NCBI GenBank assembly: GCA_963816685.1
Contig: CAWFMB010000008.1
Span: 1 to 64,000 of the forward strand
DNA: 64,000 bases
Direction of reading: 5' to 3'
Source: CAVYUC01 sp963816685
Lineage (GTDB): Bacteria > Bacteroidota > Bacteroidia > Bacteroidales > Prolixibacteraceae
This document shows, piece after piece, positions 43,628-53,247 of the stretch. Position 1 is the stretch's first letter. Every line of letters starts with the position of its first letter. Both the position numbers and the translations under genes were made by a program. Below the pieces are notes generated by a model, which saw nothing but the letters and a program-made list of their open reading frames with translations, was not told the DNA's origin and ran no database searches.

Positions 43628-44890
43628 ATGTTTGATATCGATAAATGGCAGGAAATCCTTGCCACCATCAAAAAAAATAAAATGCGTACTTTCCTCACAG
43701 GGTTCAGCGTGGCCTGGGGAATCTTCATGCTCATGATTTTACTCGGTTCCGGAAACGGCCTGAGCAATGGTGTTGCACAAAACTTTATGCGCGACGCGGT
43801 GAATGCCATGTGGCTGTGGAGCGGAAAAACCAGCATTCCGTACCAGGGAATGAAAGAAGGACGAGATGTAAAATTTACCAATGCCGATTACGAAATAATC
43901 CGGGAGATACCGGGAATTGAAAGTGCATCCGGGCGTTATTTTATTTCAGGAAATAAAATTTCTTATGAAAATGAATTTGGCGAATATACTGTAATTACCT
44001 GCCATCCTGATTTAAAAGAAGTAGAATCCATTGAAATCCAGTCAGGTAGATTTATCAACGAAGTAGATATTTTACAGAGCCGGAAATCAGTAGTACTTGG
44101 AAAAGATATTTATGAGGCTCTCTTTAAAAAGAAGGATGCGATTGGCGAATATGTAAAAATCAACAGTGTGCCTTTTAAGGTGATCGGTATTTGCACCGAA
44201 GGCGGAAGTACGCGCCACAGAAACGCTTACATCCCTGTTTCAACCGGACAGAAAGTTTTCAACGGAGCCAACCGGTTACACAATTTTGCACTTACAATAA
44301 ATGCAGGCAGTATTGATGAAGCAAATGAAATTGAAAACAGGGTGAGGGAAACCATGGCCCGAAAACATAAATTCGATGTTACCGATGAATCGGCCATGGG
44401 TTCATACAATAAACTTGAAAATTATCTGGAGACCATGAAGATTTTCCAGGCCATTAAAATATTCATCTGGATAATCGGTATCGGAACATTGATTGCCGGT
44501 GTGGTTGGAGTCAGTAACATCATGCTCATTATTGTAAAAGAACGCACCAAGGAAATCGGGATACGCAAAGCTATTGGTGCAACTCCCGGATCAGTCATTG
44601 GCCTGGTTTTACTTGAAGCAGTATTAATAACAACTGTTGCCGGATACATTGGACTTGTACTCGGAACCGGATTAATGGAAGGTATAAACCTTTTGGTGGA
44701 AAAGCAATTTGCTGCATCATCGGCAACCAATGGCGGAAACGGTGATATGATTTTCAGGAATCCTACGGTGGATTTGGGAGTTGCTTTATCAGCAACCGCG
44801 CTTTTAATTGTTGCCGGTGCACTGGCTGGTTATATTCCAGCAAAACGGGCAGCAAAAATTAAACCCATTGAAGCATTGCGTGATGAATAA
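43628..44890 (+). CDS. MacB-like ABC transporter permease (1)
   Basis: The 420 residues have an N-terminal membrane helix (about 22-42), a large periplasmic domain (MacB-PCD) and three C-terminal helices (FtsX domain, KERTKEIGIRKAIGATPGSVIGLV is the coupling-helix signature). The C-terminus is PAKRAAKIKPIEALRDE, classical for MacB. Paired with the second permease, it likely forms a heterodimer driven by the upstream ATPase. Confidence 0.93.
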   Translation: MFDIDKWQEILATIKKNKMRTFLTGFSVAWGIFMLMILLGSGNGLSNGVAQNFMRDAVNAMWLWSGKTSIPYQGMKEGRDVKFTNADYEIIREIPGIESASGRYFISGNKISYENEFGEYTVITCHPDLKEVESIEIQSGRFINEVDILQSRKSVVLGKDIYEALFKKKDAIGEYVKINSVPFKVIGICTEGGSTRHRNAYIPVSTGQKVFNGANRLHNFALTINAGSIDEANEIENRVRETMARKHKFDVTDESAMGSYNKLENYLETMKIFQAIKIFIWIIGIGTLIAGVVGVSNIMLIIVKERTKEIGIRKAIGATPGSVIGLVLLEAVLITTVAGYIGLVLGTGLMEGINLLVEKQFAASSATNGGNGDMIFRNPTVDLGVALSATALLIVAGALAGYIPAKRAAKIKPIEALRDE

Positions 44891-44906
44891 AAGAAGCCTC
44901 CCCTAA

Positions 44907-44923
44907 CCCCTCCGAAGGAGGGG
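44907..44923. repeat. CCCCTCC-GAA-GGAGGGG hairpin inside the efflux operon
   Basis: A perfect 7-bp stem (44907-44913 / 44917-44923) with a 3-nt loop lies between the two permease genes, in a C-rich then G-rich stretch (44899-44931). It belongs to the same dispersed family as the hairpin at 12953-12969. It may attenuate or process the operon mRNA (inferred). Confidence 0.6.
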
Positions 44924-45009
44924 AAAGGAGGAAAAACGGATAGAATTGATAATCTAAATTCTTTACCCGGAACTAGAAACATGAAACATGAAACTTGAAA
45001 CTTTTTGAT

Positions 45010-46275
45010 ATGTTTGATTTAGACCTTTGGAAAGAAATAATAAGTGCACTGAAAAAAAACCGGATGCGCAGCTTTATGACTGCATTTGGTGTGTTTTGGG
45101 GAATCTTTATGCTGATTGTAATGTCAGGCGCCGGACGCGCTTTGGAAAACGGAATCATGGACGGGATAAAAGCTTTTGCTTCCAATTCGGCATTTTTCTG
45201 GACTGAACGCACCAGCAAACCTTACGAAGGTTTTCAACGCGGCCGTTCGTGGAATTACAAAAATGCAGATATGGAATATGTAAAAGCCAATATCAGCGAC
45301 ATTGAATATTTATCACCGCGGTTGTTTGGCCCAAACTCCTATTCAGGTCCGAATACCATCCGGGGCGAGAAATCAGAAGCTTTCAATATTTTCGGTGATT
45401 ATCCTGAATTTTTCAAAATTGACCCGTGGGTGCCGGTAAAAGGCAGGTTAATTAATGAAATCGATATTTTGCACAGCCGTAAAGTATGTACAATTGGTGA
45501 ACGCGTGGCAGAAGTCATGTTCAAACCAGACGAAGATCCGATAGGGGAATATCTTAAAATCAATGGCGTCTATTTTCAGGTAGTTGGAGTAATTCATCCT
45601 GAAACCCGCATCAATTTTGGCGGTCGCAAACCCGAAAGCATCATTATTCCGTTCAGTACTATGCAAAAAACTTATAACATGGGCGATGTGGTTCATTTCT
45701 TTTCGGTAACATCTGATCCCGGAGTAGCGGTTAGCAAACTGGAAAACCGGCTGAAAGAATTGCTTAAAGATCGCCATCATATTGCACCCGACGACATGCA
45801 GGCTGTAGGCTCCTTCAATATTGAAGTGGAATATAAAAAGTACATGGGATTATTTAATGGCATTCAAATGCTGACCTGGATTGTGGGAATCGGAACGCTG
45901 CTTGCCGGAATTATCGGGGTAAGCAACATCATGCTTGTAATTATTAAAGAGCGAACTCAGGAAATCGGGATTCAAAGGGCGATTGGCGCCACACCGGCCA
46001 ATGTAATTATGCATATTGTTGCTGAAAGTGTATTCCTGACGGTAATGGCCGGCTATATTGGTCTGGCACTTGGCGTTGGATTGCTCGAATTGCTGAATTT
46101 AGCACTTGAATCAGGTGGCGATGAAATATTTTTCCGCCGTCCGGAGGTAAGTTTTAAAATGGCTGTCTCGGCATTAACTGTCCTTGTTTTCTCAGGAATA
46201 ATTGCCGGATTGATACCTGCCAGACGCGCGGTAAGTATTAAACCAATTGATGCGCTGCGCGATGAAGGAGTTTAA
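45010..46275 (+). CDS. MacB-like ABC transporter permease (2)
   Basis: The ATG at 45010 (MFDLDLWKEI) aligns with the start of the first permease (MFDIDKWQEI). A TTG at 44995 is a poorer choice. The 421 residues have the same layout: one N-terminal helix, MacB-PCD periplasmic domain and FtsX helices with KERTQEIGIQRAIGATPANVI and PARRAVSIKPIDALRDE. It is clearly a paralog of its neighbour, diverged enough to suggest a heterodimeric transporter. Confidence 0.93.
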   Translation: MFDLDLWKEIISALKKNRMRSFMTAFGVFWGIFMLIVMSGAGRALENGIMDGIKAFASNSAFFWTERTSKPYEGFQRGRSWNYKNADMEYVKANISDIEYLSPRLFGPNSYSGPNTIRGEKSEAFNIFGDYPEFFKIDPWVPVKGRLINEIDILHSRKVCTIGERVAEVMFKPDEDPIGEYLKINGVYFQVVGVIHPETRINFGGRKPESIIIPFSTMQKTYNMGDVVHFFSVTSDPGVAVSKLENRLKELLKDRHHIAPDDMQAVGSFNIEVEYKKYMGLFNGIQMLTWIVGIGTLLAGIIGVSNIMLVIIKERTQEIGIQRAIGATPANVIMHIVAESVFLTVMAGYIGLALGVGLLELLNLALESGGDEIFFRRPEVSFKMAVSALTVLVFSGIIAGLIPARRAVSIKPIDALRDEGV

Positions 46276-46348
46276 AAATTTATAAATTAAAAAAATTAAA
46301 ATAAGAGTTTAAGCATTAAAAACAGAAACAAACAAAAAACAAGAAGTC

Positions 46349-47473
46349 ATGAAAAAAGTATTAAGAATTGCAGGAATAGTTATTTTGATTGGTGCATTTG
46401 GAGGAACCCTGTTCTTCCTGTACAATAAATCGAAAAAGAAACCTGAATTTTATGAAACAAAAAATCCTTTTGTCAGCAATGTTATTATGAAAACCGTTGC
46501 AACCGGCTCGGTTGTTCCCCGGTTCGAAATTGAAGTTAAACCACAGGTTTCAGGAATTATTGATGAATTATTTGTAGTAGCCGGTGATAAAATTACCAAA
46601 GGCCAGGTGATTGCCCGGATAAAAATTATTCCGGACATGGTTACACTGAATTCAGCAGAAACCAGGCTGAACCGGGCAAAAATCAACTTCGAAGATGCAA
46701 AGATTGATTATGAACGTCAGCAAAAACTTTTCGATAAAAATGTAATTTCGTACGAAGAGTTTAAAAATGCAAAAGTAGGTTATGATTCAGCCAAGGAAGA
46801 AATGACTGCTGCTGAAAACAACCTTGATTTAATTAAAAACGGGGTAACTAAAAAAGCCGAGACCGCAACAAATACACTGGTTCGCTCAACCATTGACGGA
46901 ATGGTACTGGATGTTCCTGTGGAAGTTGGAAATTCAGTCATCCAGGCCAACACATTTAACGACGGAACTACTATTGCCGCTGTAGCCGATATGCACGACA
47001 TGATTTTCGAAGGAAAAGTGGACGAAACTGAAGTGGGAAAAATTAAGGAAGGTATGCCCATCGAACTGGAAATCGGTGCAATCGACAAAGAAAAATTCGA
47101 AGCTTTTCTTGAATACATTTCTCCAAAAGGTGTGGAAGAAAACGGAGCGATTCAGTTTGAAATTAAAGCAAAAGTTGAGCTAAAAGAGGGCCAGTTTATC
47201 AGGGCCGGGTACAGCGCCAATGCAAATATAGAACTTGACCGCCGCGATAGTGTACTTGTGATTCCTGAAGGAATGCTTAAGTTCGAGAATGATTCGTCAT
47301 TTGTTGAAATCCAGGCTGGCGAAGAGCAGCAGTTTGAAAAACGGTTCGTTCAAACCGGATTGTCTGATGGAATTAATATTGAAATTACAGATGGTCTTAA
47401 ACAGGAAGATAAAGTTAAGGGTGAAAAAATAGATCCGAAAAAATTGAAAGAGAATGAAACCAAACAGGGCTAA
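46349..47473 (+). CDS. MacA/HlyD-type periplasmic adaptor subunit
   Basis: These 374 residues have an N-terminal membrane anchor (about 5-25), a biotinyl/lipoyl-like segment (PQVSGIIDELFVVAGDKITKGQVIARI), a coiled-coil hairpin (about 90-165), a beta-barrel domain and a membrane-proximal domain. It is the membrane-fusion protein linking the MacB-like permeases to the outer-membrane channel. Confidence 0.93.
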   Translation: MKKVLRIAGIVILIGAFGGTLFFLYNKSKKKPEFYETKNPFVSNVIMKTVATGSVVPRFEIEVKPQVSGIIDELFVVAGDKITKGQVIARIKIIPDMVTLNSAETRLNRAKINFEDAKIDYERQQKLFDKNVISYEEFKNAKVGYDSAKEEMTAAENNLDLIKNGVTKKAETATNTLVRSTIDGMVLDVPVEVGNSVIQANTFNDGTTIAAVADMHDMIFEGKVDETEVGKIKEGMPIELEIGAIDKEKFEAFLEYISPKGVEENGAIQFEIKAKVELKEGQFIRAGYSANANIELDRRDSVLVIPEGMLKFENDSSFVEIQAGEEQQFEKRFVQTGLSDGINIEITDGLKQEDKVKGEKIDPKKLKENETKQG

Positions 47474-47529
47474 AAGCAGCTGATTCAGTTTAGTTTATTA
47501 TTTTTAGCTCGTAATAAAAAATCAGAAAA

Positions 47530-48864
47530 ATGAAGAATTTAATTATCCTTTTTTCCGGAATGCTATTTATTTGTTCCACAGGCACTTTAAAAGCCCAGGA
47601 AGTTTGGTCGCTGCAAAAATGCGTCGAATATGCCCTTGAAAACAATATTCAGATAAAACAACAGGCACTGAATACTGATTATAATGAGAACCTGCTCGAT
47701 CAGGCTAAATCTAACCGTTTACCCAATTTAAATGCCGGAGTCTCCAATAATTTTAGTTATGGACGTTCGCTGAATAACAACAACGTATACGAAGATGTGA
47801 ATTCTGCACAGTTGAACGGATATCTTTCGTCCAACCTCACTCTGTTTAATGGATTTATTCTTCAAAACACTGTCGAACAATACAAACTGGATTTACAGGC
47901 AACCATGCAGGATTTGCAAAAGGCAAAAGATGATCTTATTCTGAATGTTGCTGCTTCTTATCTCGAAATTTTATTTGCTGAAGAGCAATTAAAAATTTCG
48001 GAGGCGCAAATTGAGGTTACTCAGCAGCAAATTAACCGAACAAAACAACTCGTTGATGCCGGAAGTCTGGCTCGTGGAGCTTTGCTTGAAATTGAGGCAC
48101 AACTTGCCCGGGAAGAGCTTCAACAGGTAAATAACCAAAACAACGTTCAATTGGCATATCTGAATTTATATCAGTTGCTCGAACTGCCAATTGAAAAAAG
48201 TTTTAAGGTTAAAGAGCCGGTGTTGCCCGAAATAAAAGCCGATGTTACCATGGACAATTCATTCGATGTATTTAAAACAGCCGTCCAGCTGCGGCCTGAA
48301 ATTAAAGCTGCACAACTCCGGGTTGAAAGTGCAAAACGGCAGCTTGAAATTGCAAAAGGCAATCTTTGGCCCAGTCTTTCGTTTGGTGCCAATTACAACA
48401 ATCAATATTTTAATATCATAAGCAGCGAGATACCGCAGTTAACTTTTAAAGAACAGCTTAAAAGTAACGGCCGCTATGGATTTGGATTCAGTTTAAACAT
48501 ACCGGTTTTTAACCGCTTCCAGGTGCGAAACGGCATTGATAATGCACAGCTTCAGATTCAGGATTATGCTTACCAGCTTCAATCGGCCCGAAATGTATTA
48601 CGGAAAGATATTGAACAGGCATACACAAACGCACTGGCGGCACTTAACCGCTACATTGCAAGCGAAAAAGCTGTAAGTTCAAACCAGGAAGCTTTTCGTT
48701 ACACTGAAGAAAAATTTAATGTGGGAATGGTAAACTCAGTAGAATACAATCAGAGTAAGAATAACTTAACCACTGCACAATCTGAATTACTGCAATCCAG
48801 GTACGAATATATTTTCCGAACTAAAATCCTTGATTTTTATAATGGGAAAACAATTGAATTATAA
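47530..48864 (+). CDS. TolC-family outer-membrane efflux channel
   Basis: These 444 residues have a signal peptide (cleavage near LKAQE, 23) and two internally repeated TolC modules of long helices and short strands (WSLQKCVEYALENNIQIKQQ and VKEPVLPEIKADVTMDNSF). Family-typical length. It is the last gene of the efflux operon and is followed by a strong terminator. Substrate candidates include antibiotics, peptides or siderophores; the sequence does not say. Confidence 0.93.
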   Translation: MKNLIILFSGMLFICSTGTLKAQEVWSLQKCVEYALENNIQIKQQALNTDYNENLLDQAKSNRLPNLNAGVSNNFSYGRSLNNNNVYEDVNSAQLNGYLSSNLTLFNGFILQNTVEQYKLDLQATMQDLQKAKDDLILNVAASYLEILFAEEQLKISEAQIEVTQQQINRTKQLVDAGSLARGALLEIEAQLAREELQQVNNQNNVQLAYLNLYQLLELPIEKSFKVKEPVLPEIKADVTMDNSFDVFKTAVQLRPEIKAAQLRVESAKRQLEIAKGNLWPSLSFGANYNNQYFNIISSEIPQLTFKEQLKSNGRYGFGFSLNIPVFNRFQVRNGIDNAQLQIQDYAYQLQSARNVLRKDIEQAYTNALAALNRYIASEKAVSSNQEAFRYTEEKFNVGMVNSVEYNQSKNNLTTAQSELLQSRYEYIFRTKILDFYNGKTIEL

Positions 48865-48923
48865 TATTTAAATTGTCCGGAGATATAGTTTATCTCAATT
48901 ACTGCTTGAACATTGTTTTTTGT

Positions 48924-48951
48924 GCCCGCGCTGAAAAGTGCGGGCTTTTTT
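48924..48951 (+). terminator. Rho-independent terminator of the efflux operon
   Basis: The stem GCCCGC (48924-48929) / GCGGGC (48940-48945), extendable by one C-A mismatch-free pair set through a G-T wobble, is followed at once by a run of six T. It lies 60 bp after the TolC stop codon. Confidence 0.85.
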
Positions 48952-49309
48952 ATGCTTTTTATTTGGTATCCGGTTTTGTATATTAACAATCGTCGTTGTC
49001 CGGCACACCGGAATATTTGTAATTATTTGTTTTTAATATGCAGTTAATCAACAATTTAGTTTTACATGTTCAAAAGTAAGCCCCCACTATTCCAGGAAAT
49101 AGCCATATTTTTTTTACCGGACACTAATGCTGTTCACCCAATAATTATTGCTGCAAACTTATCTTAATCATATCCATATTAAAATAAATTATTCAATAAG
49201 ACCATACGGGCATAAAACCGGAAATTTCCAAAACAAATCCTTGAGACGAAATGATAACTTTTCATTTTCAGATTAAAGTTGGATTAAATTCAGGCTAAAT
49301 TCAGACTAA

Positions 49310-49349
49310 ATTCGGACTAAATTCGCGAAATCGCGAATTTAGTCCGAAT
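49310..49349. promoter_or_regulatory. Perfect 19-bp palindrome upstream of the DUF6266 gene
   Basis: ATTCGGACTAAATTCGCGA (49310-49328) and its exact reverse complement (49331-49349) are separated by AA. The arms continue imperfectly outward (about 49272-49385) through CAGACTAAATT / AATTTAATCCG and CAGGCTAAATT / AATTGATCCG pairs, giving about 50-bp arms. It lies 79 bp before the start codon. It could be a regulatory site, an mRNA hairpin or a mobile-element end; the sequence does not decide. Confidence 0.75.
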
Positions 49350-49399
49350 TTAATCCGAAATTGATCCGAAATTGATACATCATTGATACGTTTATTTTG

Positions 49400-49407
49400 T
49401 ATTTTTG
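49400..49407 (+). promoter_or_regulatory. Bacteroidota -7 promoter box for the DUF6266 gene
   Basis: TATTTTTG matches TAnnTTTG and lies 20 bp before the ATG at 49428. No TTTG box sits at the exact 18-21 bp spacing upstream, so the call rests on the -7 box alone. Confidence 0.45.
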
Positions 49408-49427
49408 AATGATAAAAACAAATCACT

Positions 49428-50054
49428 ATGGCTAAAATTGAAAATATTTTGGATGGCGGAAAAGGAAAACTGGGCAACCTTGTTTTCTACAAGATGAACG
49501 GCAGCAGTTATGTGCGGACACGGCCGGCAAAATACCGCGACAGGAAGTCACCGGCACAACTGGCACAGCGGCAGCGGATGCAGGTGGTCATTAGTTTTTT
49601 GCGCTCCTTCCGTGACCTGGTGCGGGTTACTTTTGCTGCAGAAGCTACCGGACGCACGGCATTACAGGCAGCACAGTCCTACAACATGCGCCATGCGCTG
49701 GCCGGAGAATATCCGGATATCCGTATAGACAAGAGCAAAGTGCTGCTCAGCCGGGGGCCTCTCCCACTGCCTGCCGGTGTATCAGTCACTGCTCAGCCGG
49801 AAGGTCTGCTTATCCGGTGGGAAAACGGACCGGAAGCTACCGGCAGTGCGGCAAATGATACCCTGGTGGTGATGGCTTTACCCGGGGATACCGGCAACGG
49901 AATCCATGATTTCACATCCGTTCGCCGCTCCGAAGGTGAGTATCTGTGGAGGCTTCCGCAGCCGGTGCAGGCAAATAACCTTGAAGGTGTGTGGATGGCC
50001 TTCCGCAACTTAAAACTAACCTCCATGAGCGACAGCATTTGGATAAACAGGTGA
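49428..50054 (+). CDS. DUF6266 family protein
   Basis: This 208-residue protein opens with the family signature MAKIENILDGGKGKLGNLVFYKMNG and continues VRTRPAKYRDRKSPAQLAQRQRM. The C-terminal half (about 105-208) looks like a fibronectin-type beta sandwich (VSVTAQPEGLLIRWEN). Function unknown. There is no signal peptide. It stands alone, with a strong terminator before it and 214 bp after it, and its codons are visibly more GC-rich than those of its neighbours, which hints at horizontal origin. Confidence 0.82.
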   Translation: MAKIENILDGGKGKLGNLVFYKMNGSSYVRTRPAKYRDRKSPAQLAQRQRMQVVISFLRSFRDLVRVTFAAEATGRTALQAAQSYNMRHALAGEYPDIRIDKSKVLLSRGPLPLPAGVSVTAQPEGLLIRWENGPEATGSAANDTLVVMALPGDTGNGIHDFTSVRRSEGEYLWRLPQPVQANNLEGVWMAFRNLKLTSMSDSIWINR

Positions 50055-50268
50055 TACAGCCGGATAGATTATACAGCCAAAAGAATTGAATATTCTTTTT
50101 CGCAATTGTCTGTTATCAACTATTCAATTTTCATTCCTTGCCGGCCTAACCCAGGTTTCTGTTTTTCACCGGGCAATAATGATTAACAATCATAGATTTC
50201 CTTAATTTAAATCCACGATTGAAATCCAATGAATTGCCCCACATTTATCTTATTCAAAATTCTGCCTT

Positions 50269-51717
50269 ATGAAAAAATACATCTGGTTTTTTTATCTTTT
50301 TCTTATTCCTGCACCGGGGCAATGCCAGGCACAACATGATGATTTTTCGGATGTCTTACATGTCAGCCCCAATCCGGAAATGCAATTGCAAACCATCGAA
50401 GGCTGGGGAAGTTCGCTGTGCTGGTGGGCTGGTCAGGCAGGCAACTGGGAAGAAGCAAAAGTTGACAGTATCGTTGATTTGATTACTTCGCCCGACAAAC
50501 TGAACATGAATATTTTTCGCTATAACATTGGCGGTGGCGATGATCCGGCACATATCAACGGACATATGGTTCAAGGTAAAGGAAAACGCGCCGAGATGGA
50601 AGGTTTTAAAGCTTCATCTGTCGCTCCGTACAACTGGAACGCGGATAAAGCACAGCGCACCATCATGTTGAAAATAAAAGAGAAACGACCCGATGCCGTT
50701 TTTGAAGCTTTTTCAAATTCACCGCCCTACTGGATGACATATAGCGGCTGTTCTGCCGGAAATGCTGATCCTGAAAAGGACAACCTGAGGCCGGAATATT
50801 ACGATGCATTTTGTGAGTATCTTACAGAGGTGTGCAAGCATTATAAAGATGAATACGGAATCGAATTCAAAACCCTGGAGCCGTTTAATGAATCAACATC
50901 GGCTTACTGGAATTACAAGGGAAGCCAGGAAGGTTGCCATTTCGATATCGGCACGCAAAAGAAAATCATTCGTTTATTGTATTCCAAATTAAAAGCTTCG
51001 GGTTTAACAACTGTTATTTCGGCTTCCGATGAAACCAATCTTTCGTCATTTATAAAAGTGTTGAAAGCCTATAAAGAGGCGGACGATATCATGGATAAAG
51101 TAGGCCAGTTAAATACGCATACCTATTCCGGAACCAATGAAGAACGGCTTAAAGTACACCGGCTGGTCATGGAGACGGGAAAAGATTTCTGGCAGTCGGA
51201 AACCGGTCCAATGGGATTGCCGCGAAGGGCGAATGGATTGGAAAGTAATTTATTGCTTGTCCAAAAAATGTTTTACGACCTGAACCTGATGCAGCCACAG
51301 GCCTGGCTCGACTGGCAGTTAATGGAAGAAACCAATGACACATGGTGCGTCATCCGGTGCAATTTCAATTCCGGAGACTTCGAAATCGTGAAGAATTATT
51401 ATGTACGGATGCAAATTACAAAATTTATAAAGCAGGGTTACATGCTGCTTGAAAGCAACTGTGATGATGCTGTCGTTGCAGTAAGTCCACAAAAAACAGA
51501 ACTGGTTATCGCGCTCAACAATCCGAATAAAACCAGCCGCGATTTCAAAGTAAACCTCGGTTCTTTTCTGAAAACCGGAGAGTCTGCCCAAATTTACCGT
51601 ACCAGTTCTAATGAAAATTGTAATTTATTAAATGATATTCAAATACAGCACAATCAAATCAGTTATCCGGCCCCGGAATTATCATTAACAACTTTTGTTA
51701 TTTTGCTGAACCCGTAA
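50269..51717 (+). CDS. Glycoside hydrolase family 30, endo-beta-1,6-galactanase-like
   Basis: These 482 residues have a signal peptide ending near CQAQ (22). The (beta/alpha)8 barrel carries the acid/base Glu208 in EPFNES and the nucleophile Glu311 in WQSETG. QTIEGWGSSLCWWA, SNSPPYWMTYSGCSAGN and SQEGCHF resemble subfamily GH30_5 endo-beta-1,6-galactanases acting on arabinogalactan side chains. A C-terminal beta domain (about 400-482) closes the protein. The sulfatase follows 17 bp later on the same transcript. Confidence 0.88.
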   Translation: MKKYIWFFYLFLIPAPGQCQAQHDDFSDVLHVSPNPEMQLQTIEGWGSSLCWWAGQAGNWEEAKVDSIVDLITSPDKLNMNIFRYNIGGGDDPAHINGHMVQGKGKRAEMEGFKASSVAPYNWNADKAQRTIMLKIKEKRPDAVFEAFSNSPPYWMTYSGCSAGNADPEKDNLRPEYYDAFCEYLTEVCKHYKDEYGIEFKTLEPFNESTSAYWNYKGSQEGCHFDIGTQKKIIRLLYSKLKASGLTTVISASDETNLSSFIKVLKAYKEADDIMDKVGQLNTHTYSGTNEERLKVHRLVMETGKDFWQSETGPMGLPRRANGLESNLLLVQKMFYDLNLMQPQAWLDWQLMEETNDTWCVIRCNFNSGDFEIVKNYYVRMQITKFIKQGYMLLESNCDDAVVAVSPQKTELVIALNNPNKTSRDFKVNLGSFLKTGESAQIYRTSSNENCNLLNDIQIQHNQISYPAPELSLTTFVILLNP

Positions 51718-51734
51718 AAATCAAGCAAATCAAA

Positions 51735-53147
51735 ATGAAAAGGTTACCACTGTTACTCACATTTTGCGCCGCTTTTTTTTTCATAAAATGTAATTCAGGA
51801 AATGAGAATAAATCTGCAGCGAAACCCAACATCATCCTTATTAACATCGATGATATGGGGTGGCGCGATGTTGGATTTATGGGTTCGGAGTATTACGCAA
51901 CTCCAAACATCGATGCACTTGCTGCCGGTGGAATGATTTTTACCAACGCATATTCTTCTGCATCGAATTGTGCACCCAGCCGTGCCTGCATGATGAGCGG
52001 CCAGTGGACACCCCGCCATGGAATTTATACGGTTTCAACCTCAGAACGTGGAAACAGCAGTGACCGAAAACTTATACCGGTAGTTAATAATGAATATATG
52101 CCTGATACAAATGTTTTGCTTCCTGAAGTTTTAAAAAAAGCCGGTTACCAAACCTGCCATGCAGGCAAGTGGCATTTGTCGGATAATCCCACATCATTTG
52201 GTTTTGATATAAATATTGGTGGCAATCATGCAGGACATCCCGGAAGTTATTATCCGCCCTACACAAATGTTCCTTCGCTTGAGCCGCCAACTGATGATTA
52301 TTACCTGACCAATTTAATTATGGATAAAACCCTGGAGTTTTTGAAATCCACGGGCAGTCAGCCATTCTTTCTGTATTATTCCCCTTATGCTGTTCACACC
52401 CCGATAAATCCTGTCGATTCATTGCTGCCTAAGTACGAAAACAAACCGCCGTGGAATGGACAAAACAATGCCAAATATGCTACAATGGTTGAAAATGTGG
52501 ATGCCCAAATTGGCCGGCTGGTAGTACAATTAAAACAAAAGGAAAAATTGGATAATACCTTCATTTTATTTACATCCGACAACGGCGGGCATTACGCAAT
52601 AACAAAACAATGGCCGCTTCGTTCGGGAAAAGGTTCGTACTACGAAGGTGGAATCCGGGAGCCTCTATTTGTACGCTGGCCGGGAAAAATTGAGCCTGGA
52701 ACCAAAACAGACGTTCCCGTTTCTAACCTCGATTTTTACCCCACCATTCTGGAAGTTGCCGGAGTTGAAAAACCGGAAGGCAAATTACTTGATGGCAAAA
52801 GTTTTTTACCGGTCCTTACAGGAACGGGAACAATGAAAGAACGACCTTTTTACTGGCATTTCCCCATTTACCTCGAAGCTTATGTAGAAAACGATTCCAC
52901 AACACAGGATCCGCTTTTCCGCACCCGGCCAGGTTCTGCGATTCGTTTGGGCAACTGGAAACTCATCCAGTATTTTGAAAACAATGATATTGAATTGTAC
53001 AACCTGAAAGCGGATATTGGGGAAAAAAATAATTTAGCAGAATCTAATCATAAAAAGAGAGATGAATTGCTACAGATGCTTGATAACTGGAGAAAAGAGA
53101 TATATGCACCGGTGCCAAAGGAGTTAAATCCGGAATTTGAAAACTGA
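51735..53147 (+). CDS. Exported sulfatase (type I, formylglycine)
   Basis: These 470 residues have a lipoprotein-like signal (FFFIKCNSG). The N-terminal metal site is NIDDMGWRDVG, and the sulfatase signature NCAPSRACMMSG carries Cys79, converted to formylglycine by the activating enzyme. GKWHLSD and FTSDNGGHYA complete the active site. It probably desulfates a glycan or glycoside before the GH30 acts. No sulfatase-maturase gene is in the window. Confidence 0.93.
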   Translation: MKRLPLLLTFCAAFFFIKCNSGNENKSAAKPNIILINIDDMGWRDVGFMGSEYYATPNIDALAAGGMIFTNAYSSASNCAPSRACMMSGQWTPRHGIYTVSTSERGNSSDRKLIPVVNNEYMPDTNVLLPEVLKKAGYQTCHAGKWHLSDNPTSFGFDINIGGNHAGHPGSYYPPYTNVPSLEPPTDDYYLTNLIMDKTLEFLKSTGSQPFFLYYSPYAVHTPINPVDSLLPKYENKPPWNGQNNAKYATMVENVDAQIGRLVVQLKQKEKLDNTFILFTSDNGGHYAITKQWPLRSGKGSYYEGGIREPLFVRWPGKIEPGTKTDVPVSNLDFYPTILEVAGVEKPEGKLLDGKSFLPVLTGTGTMKERPFYWHFPIYLEAYVENDSTTQDPLFRTRPGSAIRLGNWKLIQYFENNDIELYNLKADIGEKNNLAESNHKKRDELLQMLDNWRKEIYAPVPKELNPEFEN

Positions 53148-53247
53148 TTAAGTGCAAAAATCTATAAGTAAGGCATATTTCTATTAATTCCTTATTTCAT
53201 GTTTATTAATTAATAAAGGTTTAATTTTTGCACTTTTGAATAGTAAA

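Larger units (their letters stand above)
48952..49427. other. Intergenic region holding a long palindrome
   Basis: This is a 476-bp gene-free stretch. The first 300 bp are A/T-rich without evident features. From about 49270 it becomes a series of TAAATTCRG direct repeats folding into one long hairpin (separate entry), followed by the DUF6266 promoter. Confidence 0.6.
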
